Notes under the pieces: generated by a model | What the model was told of the DNA's origin: nothing | Seen by the model: the letters and a program-made list of their open reading frames with translations, nothing else | The model's database searches: none | NCBI GenBank assembly: GCA_027365715.1 | Contig: DAHXLZ010000148.1 | Span: forward strand, 1-23,481 | From: Methanomassiliicoccales archaeon | Lineage (GTDB): Archaea > Thermoplasmatota > Thermoplasmata > Sysuiplasmatales > Sysuiplasmataceae | DNA length: 23,481 nt | Direction: 5' to 3' | Part shown: positions 14,424 through 22,346 of the stretch, piece by piece | Numbering within the stretch: the stretch's first letter is position 1 | How the letters are laid out: the number at the start of each line of letters is the position of its first letter | Made by a program: the position numbers and the translations under genes

Positions 14424-14852
14424 ATGGCCCGCGGAATGAACACAGCAAGGAAGCTCAAGAACAACAGAAAGAAATTCAGGTGGAGTGAGAGAGCCTACAA
14501 GACCAGGATTCTCAAGCTCAAGGAGAAGTCAGATCCTCTTGAGGGCGCTCCACAGGCCCGCGGCATAGTGCTCGAAAAGGTCGGAATAGAGGCAAAACAG
14601 CCCAATTCTGCCATACGAAAGTGTGTGAAAGTGCAGTTGATAAAGAACGGCAGGCAGATCACTGCTTTTGCCGTTGGCGACGGTGCCATAAATTTCATAG
14701 ACGAACATGATGAGGTACTTGTTGAGGGAATAGGCGGCAGGATGGGCAGGTCGTACGGGGATATTCCTGGTGTCAGATACAAGGTCATCAAGGTGAACAA
14801 CGTGTCGCTTAATGAACTGGTGAGAGGAAGAAAGGAAAAGCCGGTCAGGTGA
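14424..14852 (+). CDS. rps12: ribosomal protein uS12
   Basis: Small-subunit protein at the decoding centre. The 142 residues have the archaeal form: [20 protein letters not shown] at the start, [30 protein letters not shown] (region about 38-67) around the conserved KQPNSA loop, and [18 protein letters not shown] near the end. Length is normal for archaea. The ATG follows GAGGAGA and a TATA box at 14371. It is the first gene of the str cluster, with rps7 4 nt downstream. Confidence 0.98.
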   Translation: MARGMNTARKLKNNRKKFRWSERAYKTRILKLKEKSDPLEGAPQARGIVLEKVGIEAKQPNSAIRKCVKVQLIKNGRQITAFAVGDGAINFIDEHDEVLVEGIGGRMGRSYGDIPGVRYKVIKVNNVSLNELVRGRKEKPVR

Positions 14853-14856
14853 ATAT

Positions 14857-15513
14857 ATGCCTGAAGAAGATATTGAAAATGATGTTACAGACGGGCAGTC
14901 TGAGAAGGAGACAGAGGAGCATGTGCAGGTGCAGGAAAATGTGCTTCTTTACAGTGCACCGCTCTTCGGAAAGTATAACCTTTCGGAGGTTGCAGTTTCG
15001 GACCGTGGGCTTGCGAAATACATCAATCTCACACCAGTTTATGTTCCGCACACTGCAGGGAAGCATGCCAACAAGAACTTCGGCAAGAGCAAACTGAACA
15101 TCGTCGAAAGGCTTGCAAACCAGATGATGCGCACTGAAACATATACGGGCAAGAAGAGCAAGTCGCTGAAGGTGGTCGAAGAAGCGTTTGACAGAGTGCA
15201 TTCAAAGACCGGAAAGAATCCGGTACAGCTGCTGGTCAGTGCCCTTGAACACGCTGCGCCGAGGGAAGAGATTACAAGGCTTCAGTTTGGAGGCATTTCG
15301 GTGCCCAAGGCAGTTGATGTGTCGTCCTCAAGAAGGCTGGACCTGGCACTCAGATACATCTGTCTCGGTGCCATTGCCGCATCACACGGCTCAACGAAAC
15401 CGATTGCACAGTGCCTTGCGGATGAGATTATTCTTGCGTCCAATGGTGACATGACGAGTTCGGCCGTATCGAAGAGAGATGAGATTGAAAGGGTTGCCAT
15501 GTCGGCACGTTAA
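14857..15513 (+). CDS. rps7: ribosomal protein uS7
   Basis: Small-subunit head protein that nucleates assembly of the 16S rRNA 3' domain. The 218 residues include KHANKNFGKSKLNIVERLAN, NPVQLLVSALEHAAPREE and SSRRLDLALRYI, all typical of archaeal/eukaryotic S7. An acidic N-terminal extension of about 28 residues (rich in E/D/Q) precedes the conserved FGKYNLSEVAVSDRGL. It starts 4 nt after rps12 and is followed by fusA after 26 nt, so the three are surely co-transcribed. Confidence 0.97.
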   Translation: MPEEDIENDVTDGQSEKETEEHVQVQENVLLYSAPLFGKYNLSEVAVSDRGLAKYINLTPVYVPHTAGKHANKNFGKSKLNIVERLANQMMRTETYTGKKSKSLKVVEEAFDRVHSKTGKNPVQLLVSALEHAAPREEITRLQFGGISVPKAVDVSSSRRLDLALRYICLGAIAASHGSTKPIAQCLADEIILASNGDMTSSAVSKRDEIERVAMSAR

Positions 15514-15539
15514 TCCTGTTTCTGGGAAAGGCGATTGAA

Positions 15540-18500
15540 TTGGGAAGAAAGGAAGACAACATTGCTAAAGCTCAAGCCATAATGAAGAATACCAAATTCA
15601 TCAGGAATATTGGGACTGCAGCGCACATTGATCACGGAAAATGCATGACCGGTGACGCGATGGTGTTCACCAACGGTTCGTGGATTGAGGCAAGTGCTCT
15701 CTATTCGAAGCACGCATCCGGGCAGCCTGTTTTTTCAGACAGTGACCAGACCGTATATGCCTCTGCAGGCAATGAATATACAATTTCACTCAACACTGCA
15801 GAAATGAAGCTGGAAAAGAAGAGAATCACACACGTCTGGAAAATAAGAAATGATGATCCCCTGATCAGGGTGAGACCACATTCAGGAAGAGCGGTGACCG
15901 TCACACCCGAGCATAAGTTCGTTGTTTACAGAGAAGGCGCAGTTAAGGAGATTAAATCTTCAGAACTCATATCCGGCGACAGTTTGATCATCCCTGCCAG
16001 TGTGGATATTGAGTCGTCTGCCATAACGGACGGGGAGTTTTTCAACCTCACTGGAAAAAGCACTGAAACAGCTGAGCTGAAGAGAATCGCTGCAGTACTT
16101 GTCTCCGGATCCTCGGAAAACGACGGAAACCGGCTCCGGGACATTCTGTTTGGTAAAGACAAAAATCCCGGAATATTTGCCAGGCTTGAAACCAGGATCC
16201 TTTACGAACTCACATCATCGATACTGGAACGGCTGAACATTGAAGAGGAAGGCGCATATCAAAGAAGGATATTGAGAGGAATAGCCCTGTCGATGCTTCG
16301 GTACGGCCATCGTTTCAGTCTTGAACCGTCTGATCCTGACTTCATGTCCGAACTTGGCAGGCTCAAGAGTATAGTCGGTGGAAATTATCAGGAAGCGGAT
16401 AACCGGCAGGGTGGTGCCGGCGCGCTCATGATGACTGCCGGCGACGGAGCGTTTTCTTCCACAGTTTCCCAGCTCCCTTCAACCCTTTCCACTGTTGAAG
16501 TGGAGGGCATAGAGAGTGCGTATGAGGATTTTGTCTACGACTTCTCCGTTGACGAAACACATAACCTGCTCGTTGAAGGGCTGATCATACACAACACCAC
16601 ACTCAGTGACAATCTGATTGCCGGCGCAGGCATGATGAGCGAGGATCTGGCAGGAAAACAGCTGCTGCTTGATTACGATGAGCAGGAACAGGCAAGAGGC
16701 ATTACAATCAATGCGGCCAATGCATCAATGGTTCAGGACATCGACGGCAACGACTACCTGATCAATCTGATCGATACGCCGGGACACGTTGACTTCGGAG
16801 GCGACGTTACCAGGGCGATGAGGGCGATTGACGGCGTCATAATACTTGTAGATGCTGTCGAGCAGGTGATGCCGCAGACCGAAACTGTCATAAGGCAGGC
16901 ACTGAAGGAGAGAGTTCGCCCGATTCTGTTCATAAACAAGGTTGACAGGCTCATCAACGAACTCAAAGTTACGCCGGAAGACATGCAGAAGAGATTTGTG
17001 AGCATTATCAACGACGTTAACAAGAGAATCCATGCTGCCGCTCCAGAAGAGCTCAAGAAACTTTGGGGCGTGCGTGTTGAAGACGGGACCGTGCTGTTTG
17101 GAAGCGCGTATAACAACTGGGCAATTTCGGCCGCCTACATGAAGAAGACAGGCATAACCTTCGGCGATATCTACGACCACCTGCGCAAGGGTGAACAGAA
17201 GGCTCTGGCACAGCGCATACCGCTCCACAAGGTTGTTCTCGAATCTGTAATTAAAAATCACCCCTGCCCGGATGATGCCCAGCCAATGAGAATTCCGGCG
17301 ATCTGGAAGGGAGACCTGGAATCTGAAGTTGGTCACGGGATGATGAAAGTCGATCCCGCCGGGCCAACGATCTTCATGGTTACAAAAATAATAATTGATC
17401 CTCATGCTGGGGAAGTTGCGGTGGGAAGGCTTTTCTCAGGAACGCTGAAACGGGGACAGGAACTCTATATCTCCGGCATGGTGCAGCCTAACAGAGTCCA
17501 GACCGTTGCCCTGTCCGTTGGAGCGGACAGGATAACTGTCGAAGAGATCAGGGCCGGCAATATAGCGGCGGTCACTGGCCTCAAGGATGCCATTGCGGGC
17601 TCTACGGTTTCATCGATTCAGGGAATAGAGTCGTTTGAGAAAATGGTCCACTACAGCGAGCCTGTGGTAACAGTGGCCATAGAGGCCAAACAGATGAAGG
17701 ACCTTCCGAAACTTATTGATGTCCTGAGAAATATAGGTAAAGCCGATCCGTCGATAACAGTTGAGATTAACCAGGAGACCGGAGAGCACCTCCTGTCCGG
17801 AATGGGCGAACTGCATCTCGAAGTCACTCAGTACAGAATTGTGAATGACTACAAGTGCGAAATAAATGCATCCAAACCGATAGTTGTTTACCGTGAAAGC
17901 ATCGAGGGAAAGGGCGGCCCGTTTGAGGGAAAGTCACCAAACAGGCACAACAGATTCTATGTTGAAGTGGAGCCGCTCGAAGAAAGTGTCATAAAGGCCA
18001 TTACGAGCGGTGAAGTGAAAACAGAGGGGAGAATAAAGGATTCGAAGGCGCTCGCAAAGAAACTCCAGGAGTTCGGAATGGAGAGAGATGAAGCGAGAGG
18101 CGTCCAGATGTTCTACGGCACCAACGTCTTCATAGATTACACCAAAGGGATACAATACCTCTTTGAAACAATGGAACTGTGCAAGCAGTCCTACGAGGAG
18201 GCAATGCGCCTCGGCCCGCTTGCTCAGGAAAGAGTGATGAATGTCAAGGTGAAGATCGTGGATGCAAAACTTCACGAGGACAGCATTCACAGAGGGCCTG
18301 CCCAGGTTATTCCGGCAACGCGTTCGGCAATATATGGTGCCATGGCTGTGGCAGGCAGAGTGCTCTACGAACCTGTCCAGAAAATTTACATCAATGTGCC
18401 ACCCGATGTGATGGGTGACGCAATCAGAGAAATTCAGCAGAGGCGCGGTGTCATCATAGACATGAGGCAGGATGGAGAAAACACAGTTATTGAGTCGAAG

Positions 18501-18692
18501 GCGCCTGTGTCGGAGATGTTCGGTTTCGCAAGTGCAATAAGGAGTGCAACGCAGGGAAGAGCGCTGTGGTCCACCGAAAATGCAGGTTATGAAAGGATGC
18601 CGAAGGAGATACAGGACAAGGTTGTTCCGGAAATAAGGAAGAGAAAGGGCCTCAGCCCCCAGCCTTATGATGCAAACTACTACTCAGACTGA
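15540..18692 (+). CDS. fusA: translation elongation factor aEF-2, with an in-frame intein
   Basis: GTPase that moves tRNAs and mRNA through the ribosome. The 1050-residue precursor contains a 318-residue intein (codons 35-352); the joined extein is 732 residues, normal for archaeal EF-2. N-extein IGTAAHIDHGK and C-extein TTLSDNLIAGAGMM rebuild the G1 P-loop. Other GTPase motifs are IDTPGHVDF and FINKVDRL. H917 of the precursor (DSIHRGPAQVIPATR) is the site of diphthamide modification. The start is TTG (15540): MGRKEDNIAKAQAIM matches the MGR(K/R)EE start of archaeal EF-2. The frame has no stop inside the intein. It ends 6 nt from the convergent lysE-like gene. Activity must wait for protein splicing, because the P-loop is split. 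Confidence 0.97.
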   Translation: MGRKEDNIAKAQAIMKNTKFIRNIGTAAHIDHGKCMTGDAMVFTNGSWIEASALYSKHASGQPVFSDSDQTVYASAGNEYTISLNTAEMKLEKKRITHVWKIRNDDPLIRVRPHSGRAVTVTPEHKFVVYREGAVKEIKSSELISGDSLIIPASVDIESSAITDGEFFNLTGKSTETAELKRIAAVLVSGSSENDGNRLRDILFGKDKNPGIFARLETRILYELTSSILERLNIEEEGAYQRRILRGIALSMLRYGHRFSLEPSDPDFMSELGRLKSIVGGNYQEADNRQGGAGALMMTAGDGAFSSTVSQLPSTLSTVEVEGIESAYEDFVYDFSVDETHNLLVEGLIIHNTTLSDNLIAGAGMMSEDLAGKQLLLDYDEQEQARGITINAANASMVQDIDGNDYLINLIDTPGHVDFGGDVTRAMRAIDGVIILVDAVEQVMPQTETVIRQALKERVRPILFINKVDRLINELKVTPEDMQKRFVSIINDVNKRIHAAAPEELKKLWGVRVEDGTVLFGSAYNNWAISAAYMKKTGITFGDIYDHLRKGEQKALAQRIPLHKVVLESVIKNHPCPDDAQPMRIPAIWKGDLESEVGHGMMKVDPAGPTIFMVTKIIIDPHAGEVAVGRLFSGTLKRGQELYISGMVQPNRVQTVALSVGADRITVEEIRAGNIAAVTGLKDAIAGSTVSSIQGIESFEKMVHYSEPVVTVAIEAKQMKDLPKLIDVLRNIGKADPSITVEINQETGEHLLSGMGELHLEVTQYRIVNDYKCEINASKPIVVYRESIEGKGGPFEGKSPNRHNRFYVEVEPLEESVIKAITSGEVKTEGRIKDSKALAKKLQEFGMERDEARGVQMFYGTNVFIDYTKGIQYLFETMELCKQSYEEAMRLGPLAQERVMNVKVKIVDAKLHEDSIHRGPAQVIPATRSAIYGAMAVAGRVLYEPVQKIYINVPPDVMGDAIREIQQRRGVIIDMRQDGENTVIESKAPVSEMFGFASAIRSATQGRALWSTENAGYERMPKEIQDKVVPEIRKRKGLSPQPYDANYYSD
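15642..16595 (+). other. intein inserted in the aEF-2 P-loop
   Basis: A 318-residue intein lies between HIDHGK and TTLSD. It starts with Cys (CMTGDAMVF, block A), has VTVTPEHKFVVY (block B with TxxH), EDFVYDFSVDETHNLLVEG (block F) and LIIHN (block G: penultimate His, terminal Asn); the +1 residue is Thr. All splicing residues are present, so it should be active. The middle part (about 145-260 of the intein) is larger than a mini-intein linker but lacks clear LAGLIDADG acidic residues: RIAAVLVSGSSEND and RILRGIALSMLRYG could be worn versions of the two dodecapeptides. It therefore looks like an intein with a decayed homing endonuclease. Confidence 0.95.
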
Positions 18693-18698
18693 ATTTCA

Positions 18699-19310
18699 TC
18701 ACATTGACAGATAGATGAAATAGGCTGCAAAGAACAGCATTATCGCTGCCGATACCATAGAAACGGCTCTTGCGGCACCGGTGTGTTTTCCAGTGCCCCA
18801 GTGGAGCAGTGCCGGAAACATCACTATCCAGACGGCGACGGCTGCGAACAGGCCCGCAAGAAGCACTATTCCGCCAAGATATGCAAATGCGAGTCCGGCT
18901 GTAAGCCACCACAAAATCTGGAATGGATTCGAAACACCGAGAAGCACGGCCCTGAAGTATGCAGTGAGTCTCATCTCTTCTGCCGGCCCGGACTTCCTGC
19001 TACGGAGCGTGAGATACACGAGCACCAGCAGGACAGCAGCGCCGACAAGGTATATCGCCCTGATTATGGAGTGAAGGTCAATCAGGGATCGCGCAAGGAA
19101 AACCGTGACCGCCAGGATTATGTCAGCGGTCATCGCCCCTGTACCTGTAATTATGCCCGCCCTTGTGCCACGCATTGCAGACTGCGATGCTATTAACGCA
19201 TTCATCGGGCCCGGAGGAACTGTCAGGGAAAAACCGAGGGCGAAACCGAATATGAGAGCGACAAACGGCTGCAAGATACGACTTCCGGTGACGATATAGC
19301 TCATCACCAT
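18699..19310 (-). CDS. LysE/RhtB-family exporter
   Basis: Membrane exporter of amino acids or similar small molecules; substrate unknown. The 203 residues have about six hydrophobic segments and the family motif FSLTVPPGPMNALIASQSAMRG near the N-terminus (about residues 28-49), followed by GTGAMTADIILA and, in the second half, LLGVSNPFQILWWLTAG. The basic loop TLRSRKSGPAEE separates the halves. The ATG at 19310 is followed by GTG and ATG, so the exact start may differ by up to two codons. It lies on the opposite strand between fusA and tuf, convergent with fusA (6 nt apart) and divergent from tuf, and so splits the usual translation cluster. Confidence 0.9.
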   Translation of the reverse strand: MVMSYIVTGSRILQPFVALIFGFALGFSLTVPPGPMNALIASQSAMRGTRAGIITGTGAMTADIILAVTVFLARSLIDLHSIIRAIYLVGAAVLLVLVYLTLRSRKSGPAEEMRLTAYFRAVLLGVSNPFQILWWLTAGLAFAYLGGIVLLAGLFAAVAVWIVMFPALLHWGTGKHTGAARAVSMVSAAIMLFFAAYFIYLSM

Positions 19311-19420
19311 TAAATGTAACAGTGGCCCATTCCAGTCTCGAACACAAAATCATACAATCGGTCAAATCCGCTGCACAACTTTCGAAGATTCAATGCGCAT
19401 GTTGGCCTTTCCGCATTATG

Positions 19421-19434
19421 AAAATATTATATAC
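19421..19434 (+). promoter_or_regulatory. TATA box of the EF-1alpha gene
   Basis: AAATATTATATAC lies about 60-73 nt before the ATG at 19494, placing the start site near 19455 and a leader of about 40 nt. It gives tuf its own promoter, needed because the upstream neighbour runs in the other direction. Confidence 0.6.
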
Positions 19435-19493
19435 AAGACTGCAATTGATAAATGATATCGCGCATAATTCGCGTGAAAAGAGAGTGTAAACTA

Positions 19494-20771
19494 ATGGCCA
19501 ACAAACCACATCTTAACATAGTCTTCATCGGTCATGTCGATCATGGCAAGTCGACACTTGTAGGGAGGATGCTGTTCAACACAAAGAACGTTGATACATA
19601 CCTGATTGAAAAATACAAGAAAGAGGCCGAAGAGAAGGGGAAAGCGACGTTCGAATTTGCATGGGTCATGGACAACCTGAAAGAGGAGAGAGAAAGGGGA
19701 GTCACAATTGATGTTTCACACAGGCGCTTCGATACGCCGAAGTATTACTTCACAATCATTGATGCACCCGGACACAGGGACTTCGTAAAGAACATGATTA
19801 CCGGTACAAGCCAGGCAGACGCTGCAGTTCTGGTAGTGGATGCTGGAAAGGGTCCGGAAGCGCAGACAAAGGAACATGTTTTTCTTGCAAGGACACTGGG
19901 CGTAACACAGCTTATAGTCGCAGTCAACAAGATGGATTCCACACAGCCTCCCTATTCTCAGGAAGCCTATGAGAAGACAAAGAAGGCTGTTACCGAACTC
20001 CTGAAATCCGTCAGATACAAGGTGGAGGACATTCCGTTCATACCTGTCAGCGCATATGGCGGCGACAACACGACTGAAGCGTCCCCGAACCTTTCCTGGT
20101 GGAAGGGCGATACGCTTCTCGGCAATCTGGACAAGCTCAAGGAACCGCCAAAGGTCACAGACAAGCCGCTGAGACTTCCTGTCCAGGATGTCTATACAAT
20201 CACAGGCATTGGCACAGTCCCCGTAGGGAGAGTGGAAACCGGCGTGCTGAAGAAGGATATGAAAATCGTCTTCATGCCGTCGGACAAGACGGGCGAAGTC
20301 AAGTCGATTGAAATGCATCACGAAACGATGGACGCAGCCTACCCTGGAGACAACGTTGGTTTCAATGTCAGGGGCCTCTCGAAATCGGACATCAAGAGAG
20401 GCGATGTTGCCGGCCCGGTAGATTCTGTTCCGACAGTTGCGAAGTCGTTTGTTGCGCAGATTGCGGTTCTCAATCACCCGAGCGTCATAACAGTCGGGTA
20501 CACTCCGGTGTTCCACTGCCACACTTCACAGATTGCCTGCACATTCACCGAACTTCAGAAAAAGATTGACCCGGGGACCGGGGGAGTCAAAGAAGACAAG
20601 CCGCAGTTCCTGAAGACAGGGGACGTTGCGTTTGTCAAGATTGAGCCAACAAAGCCGATGGTCATCGAGAAGGCTTCTGACTTTCCGCAGCTCGGAAGGT
20701 TTGCAATCAGAGACATGGGGCAGACTGTTGCGGCCGGCGTCTGTGTAGAAGTAGAGAAGAGGACGTTGTGA
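19494..20771 (+). CDS. tuf: translation elongation factor EF-1alpha
   Basis: GTPase that brings aminoacyl-tRNA to the ribosome. With the ATG at 19494 ([20 protein letters not shown]) the protein has 425 residues, the normal archaeal length. GTPase motifs [16 protein letters not shown] and NKMD are intact, switch I reads [15 protein letters not shown], and domains 2 and 3 follow with [14 protein letters not shown] and [11 protein letters not shown]. The frame is open upstream to 19452 (MISRII...), but conservation and position favour the ATG. uS10 follows after 12 nt, as in most archaea. Confidence 0.97.
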   Translation: MANKPHLNIVFIGHVDHGKSTLVGRMLFNTKNVDTYLIEKYKKEAEEKGKATFEFAWVMDNLKEERERGVTIDVSHRRFDTPKYYFTIIDAPGHRDFVKNMITGTSQADAAVLVVDAGKGPEAQTKEHVFLARTLGVTQLIVAVNKMDSTQPPYSQEAYEKTKKAVTELLKSVRYKVEDIPFIPVSAYGGDNTTEASPNLSWWKGDTLLGNLDKLKEPPKVTDKPLRLPVQDVYTITGIGTVPVGRVETGVLKKDMKIVFMPSDKTGEVKSIEMHHETMDAAYPGDNVGFNVRGLSKSDIKRGDVAGPVDSVPTVAKSFVAQIAVLNHPSVITVGYTPVFHCHTSQIACTFTELQKKIDPGTGGVKEDKPQFLKTGDVAFVKIEPTKPMVIEKASDFPQLGRFAIRDMGQTVAAGVCVEVEKRTL

Positions 20772-20783
20772 GCTGATCGCTGA

Positions 20784-21098
20784 ATGGCACAGAGGGCGAG
20801 AATTTCATTGAGCGGTACGGATCCGGGAAAGATTGACTCCGTTTGCAGCCAGATAAAGCAGATTGCGAGCAAGACAGGCGTAAGGATGAGCGGTCCCGTT
20901 CCGCTCCCTACAAAACACATGGTTGTGCCGGTCCGGAAGAGCCCTGACGGGGAAGGAAGCGCCACCTGGGACAGATGGGAGATGCGCATCCACAAAAGGA
21001 TGATTGACATGGATGCGGACGATGACAGGGCGCTGAGACAGCTTATGAGGATACAGGTGCCAGACGGAGTCAACATCGAAATTGTTCTGAGGAGTTGA
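20784..21098 (+). CDS. rps10: ribosomal protein uS10
   Basis: Small-subunit head protein. The 104 residues show [36 protein letters not shown] and [12 protein letters not shown], diagnostic of archaeal S10, and [13 protein letters not shown] at the end. It starts 12 nt after tuf and closes the translation cluster. A small GCCTG-TT-CAGGC dyad follows at about 21102-21113. Confidence 0.97.
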   Translation: MAQRARISLSGTDPGKIDSVCSQIKQIASKTGVRMSGPVPLPTKHMVVPVRKSPDGEGSATWDRWEMRIHKRMIDMDADDDRALRQLMRIQVPDGVNIEIVLRS

Positions 21099-21144
21099 AC
21101 GCCTGTTCAGGCAGCTATGACAAGTTTGAATAACATTAACCGCG

Positions 21145-21150
21145 TTATAT
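21145..21150 (+). promoter_or_regulatory. TATA-like box of thrB
   Basis: TTATAT lies about 30 nt before the TTG at 21179, fitting a leaderless transcript that starts close to that TTG. Confidence 0.45.
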
Positions 21151-21178
21151 CTCTCCTTCAAACCAGCGGTGACGGTTA

Positions 21179-22099
21179 TTGAAATCATATGTTAAAGTTT
21201 CAGCACCCACGACAATAGCTAATTTCGGTCCAGGCTTTGACACATTCGGCCTCGCGCTTAACGAGCCGAGGGACATTGTTGAGCTTACAATGGATGTTTA
21301 CGAAACCGAAATTGAGACAATACCCGATTATTCCATTCCTACAAAGAAAAATGCTGCTTTTGCAGCCGCGAATTCTATTGCCTGGAAGAACAGGGTCAAT
21401 GCACCGTTTCACATGAAAATCACGAAAGGCGCAAGGCCCGGAAGCGGCATCGGCAGCAGCGCTGCTTCTTCGGTAGGCGCAGCACTTGCGATGGCCATCG
21501 CAATGGACTACGATGCAAAGGATGAGGACATAATACAGGCATCGTCGCTGGGAGAGAAGATGGCATCAGGCACACCGCACATCGATAATGTCACCGCCTC
21601 ACTGCTGGGTGGATTTACCATTGTTTCTTCACGCAGCCCGATCGAAGTCATAAGCGTGCCTCCTGACAAGCTGCCGAAATTTAACATTGTTGTGACATTG
21701 CCGGATGTTGTTCTCGAGACGCGCAAATCCAGGGGTGTCCTGCCAAAGAGTGTTCCGCTGACAAGCGCAGTGGAGAATATCTCACTGTGCTCCACAATAG
21801 TCCATGCGATGATGAGCAGGGACATTGAAAGGGTTGGCAGATTCTTAAGCGATGAGATTGTTCTGCCCTACAGGAAAGTGCTCATGCCCTGGTTTGATAA
21901 GGTGAAGAGGGCCGCCATGGACGCGGGTGCGCTCGGCTTTTCGATAAGCGGTGCCGGTCCGGCTGTCTTCGCAATATGCACAAGGAAGGAGAAGGAGGTA
22001 GCCGCAGCAATTGAAGGCGCTTTCAAATCCGCGGGCTTCAAATCACAGTCATTCATAACAAACCCCGGAAAGGGGGCAGAGGTGCTGGCAGTAAGATAA
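21179..22099 (+). CDS. thrB: homoserine kinase ThrB (GHMP kinase family)
   Basis: Phosphorylates homoserine with ATP on the way to threonine. The 306 residues carry APTTIANFGPGFDTFGLAL (9-27), the GHMP phosphate loop RPGSGIGSSAASS (86-98) and SISGAGPAVFAI near the C-terminus; HIDNVTASLLGGF is typical of homoserine kinases rather than mevalonate kinases. The start is TTG at 21179, which gives KSYVKVSAPTT, the expected first strand; a TATA-like element 30 nt upstream supports it. No other threonine gene is in the window. Another GHMP kinase is possible, but the N-terminal NFGPGFD motif strongly favours ThrB. Confidence 0.88.
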   Translation: MKSYVKVSAPTTIANFGPGFDTFGLALNEPRDIVELTMDVYETEIETIPDYSIPTKKNAAFAAANSIAWKNRVNAPFHMKITKGARPGSGIGSSAASSVGAALAMAIAMDYDAKDEDIIQASSLGEKMASGTPHIDNVTASLLGGFTIVSSRSPIEVISVPPDKLPKFNIVVTLPDVVLETRKSRGVLPKSVPLTSAVENISLCSTIVHAMMSRDIERVGRFLSDEIVLPYRKVLMPWFDKVKRAAMDAGALGFSISGAGPAVFAICTRKEKEVAAAIEGAFKSAGFKSQSFITNPGKGAEVLAVR

Positions 22100-22124
22100 C
22101 CTGTCCGGTCCGGCTGGAAAAGTG

Positions 22125-22131
22125 TTTTATC
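22125..22131 (+). promoter_or_regulatory. TATA-like box of the tRNA-Ser gene
   Basis: TTTTATC is centred about 27 nt before the mature tRNA 5' end at 22155, the usual archaeal spacing. Confidence 0.45.
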
Positions 22132-22154
22132 GTATTCCATCATCCACAACTCGG

Positions 22155-22250
22155 GCGAGGATGGCCCAGCCCGGTAAGGCGATGGATTGCTAAGGGACGC
22201 AAATATCCATTGTCCGTAAGGACTCGGGGGTTCAAATCCCCCTCCTCGCG
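22155..22250 (+). tRNA. tRNA-Ser (anticodon GCU) with a 12-nt intron
   Basis: Acceptor GCGAGGA/TCCTCGC, discriminator G at 22250 and no encoded CCA. D stem GCC/GGC; anticodon stem ATGGA (22182-22186) with TCCAT (22206-22210); long variable arm GTCC-GTAA-GGAC as in class II tRNAs; T arm GGGGG-TTCAAAT-CCCCC. The spliced anticodon loop is TTGCTAA with anticodon GCT (22189-22191), reading AGC/AGU. Twelve nucleotides interrupt the loop after position 37. The long variable arm, G73 and anticodon agree on serine. Confidence 0.95.
22193..22204 (+). other. 12-nt tRNA intron in a bulge-helix-bulge setting
   Basis: TTGC (22187-22190) pairs with GCAA (22199-22202) as the 4-bp central helix; three-nt bulges TAA (22191-22193) and ATA (22203-22205) flank it, and the anticodon stem is the outer helix. 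Cutting after the second nt of each bulge removes AGGGACGCAAAT and restores the 7-nt loop. There is no inner helix, only a loop of GGGAC. Confidence 0.9.
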
Positions 22251-22346
22251 CTCCGCCTTTCAGGCCCGATTTCCGGCACGCCGCCGCCTGAGGGAACAGG
22301 ACAGAAGAGGCAAACAGCTTTTAGGAAAGTGCCGTTAGCTGCAGGT

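Noticed and set aside
16725..17405. 226-codon minus-strand frame inside fusA
   Set aside because: It mirrors the conserved EF-2 GTPase domain and has no independent start context.
19716..20522. 268-codon minus-strand frame inside tuf
   Set aside because: It is antisense to EF-1alpha and rich in residues produced by complementing that gene's codon bias.
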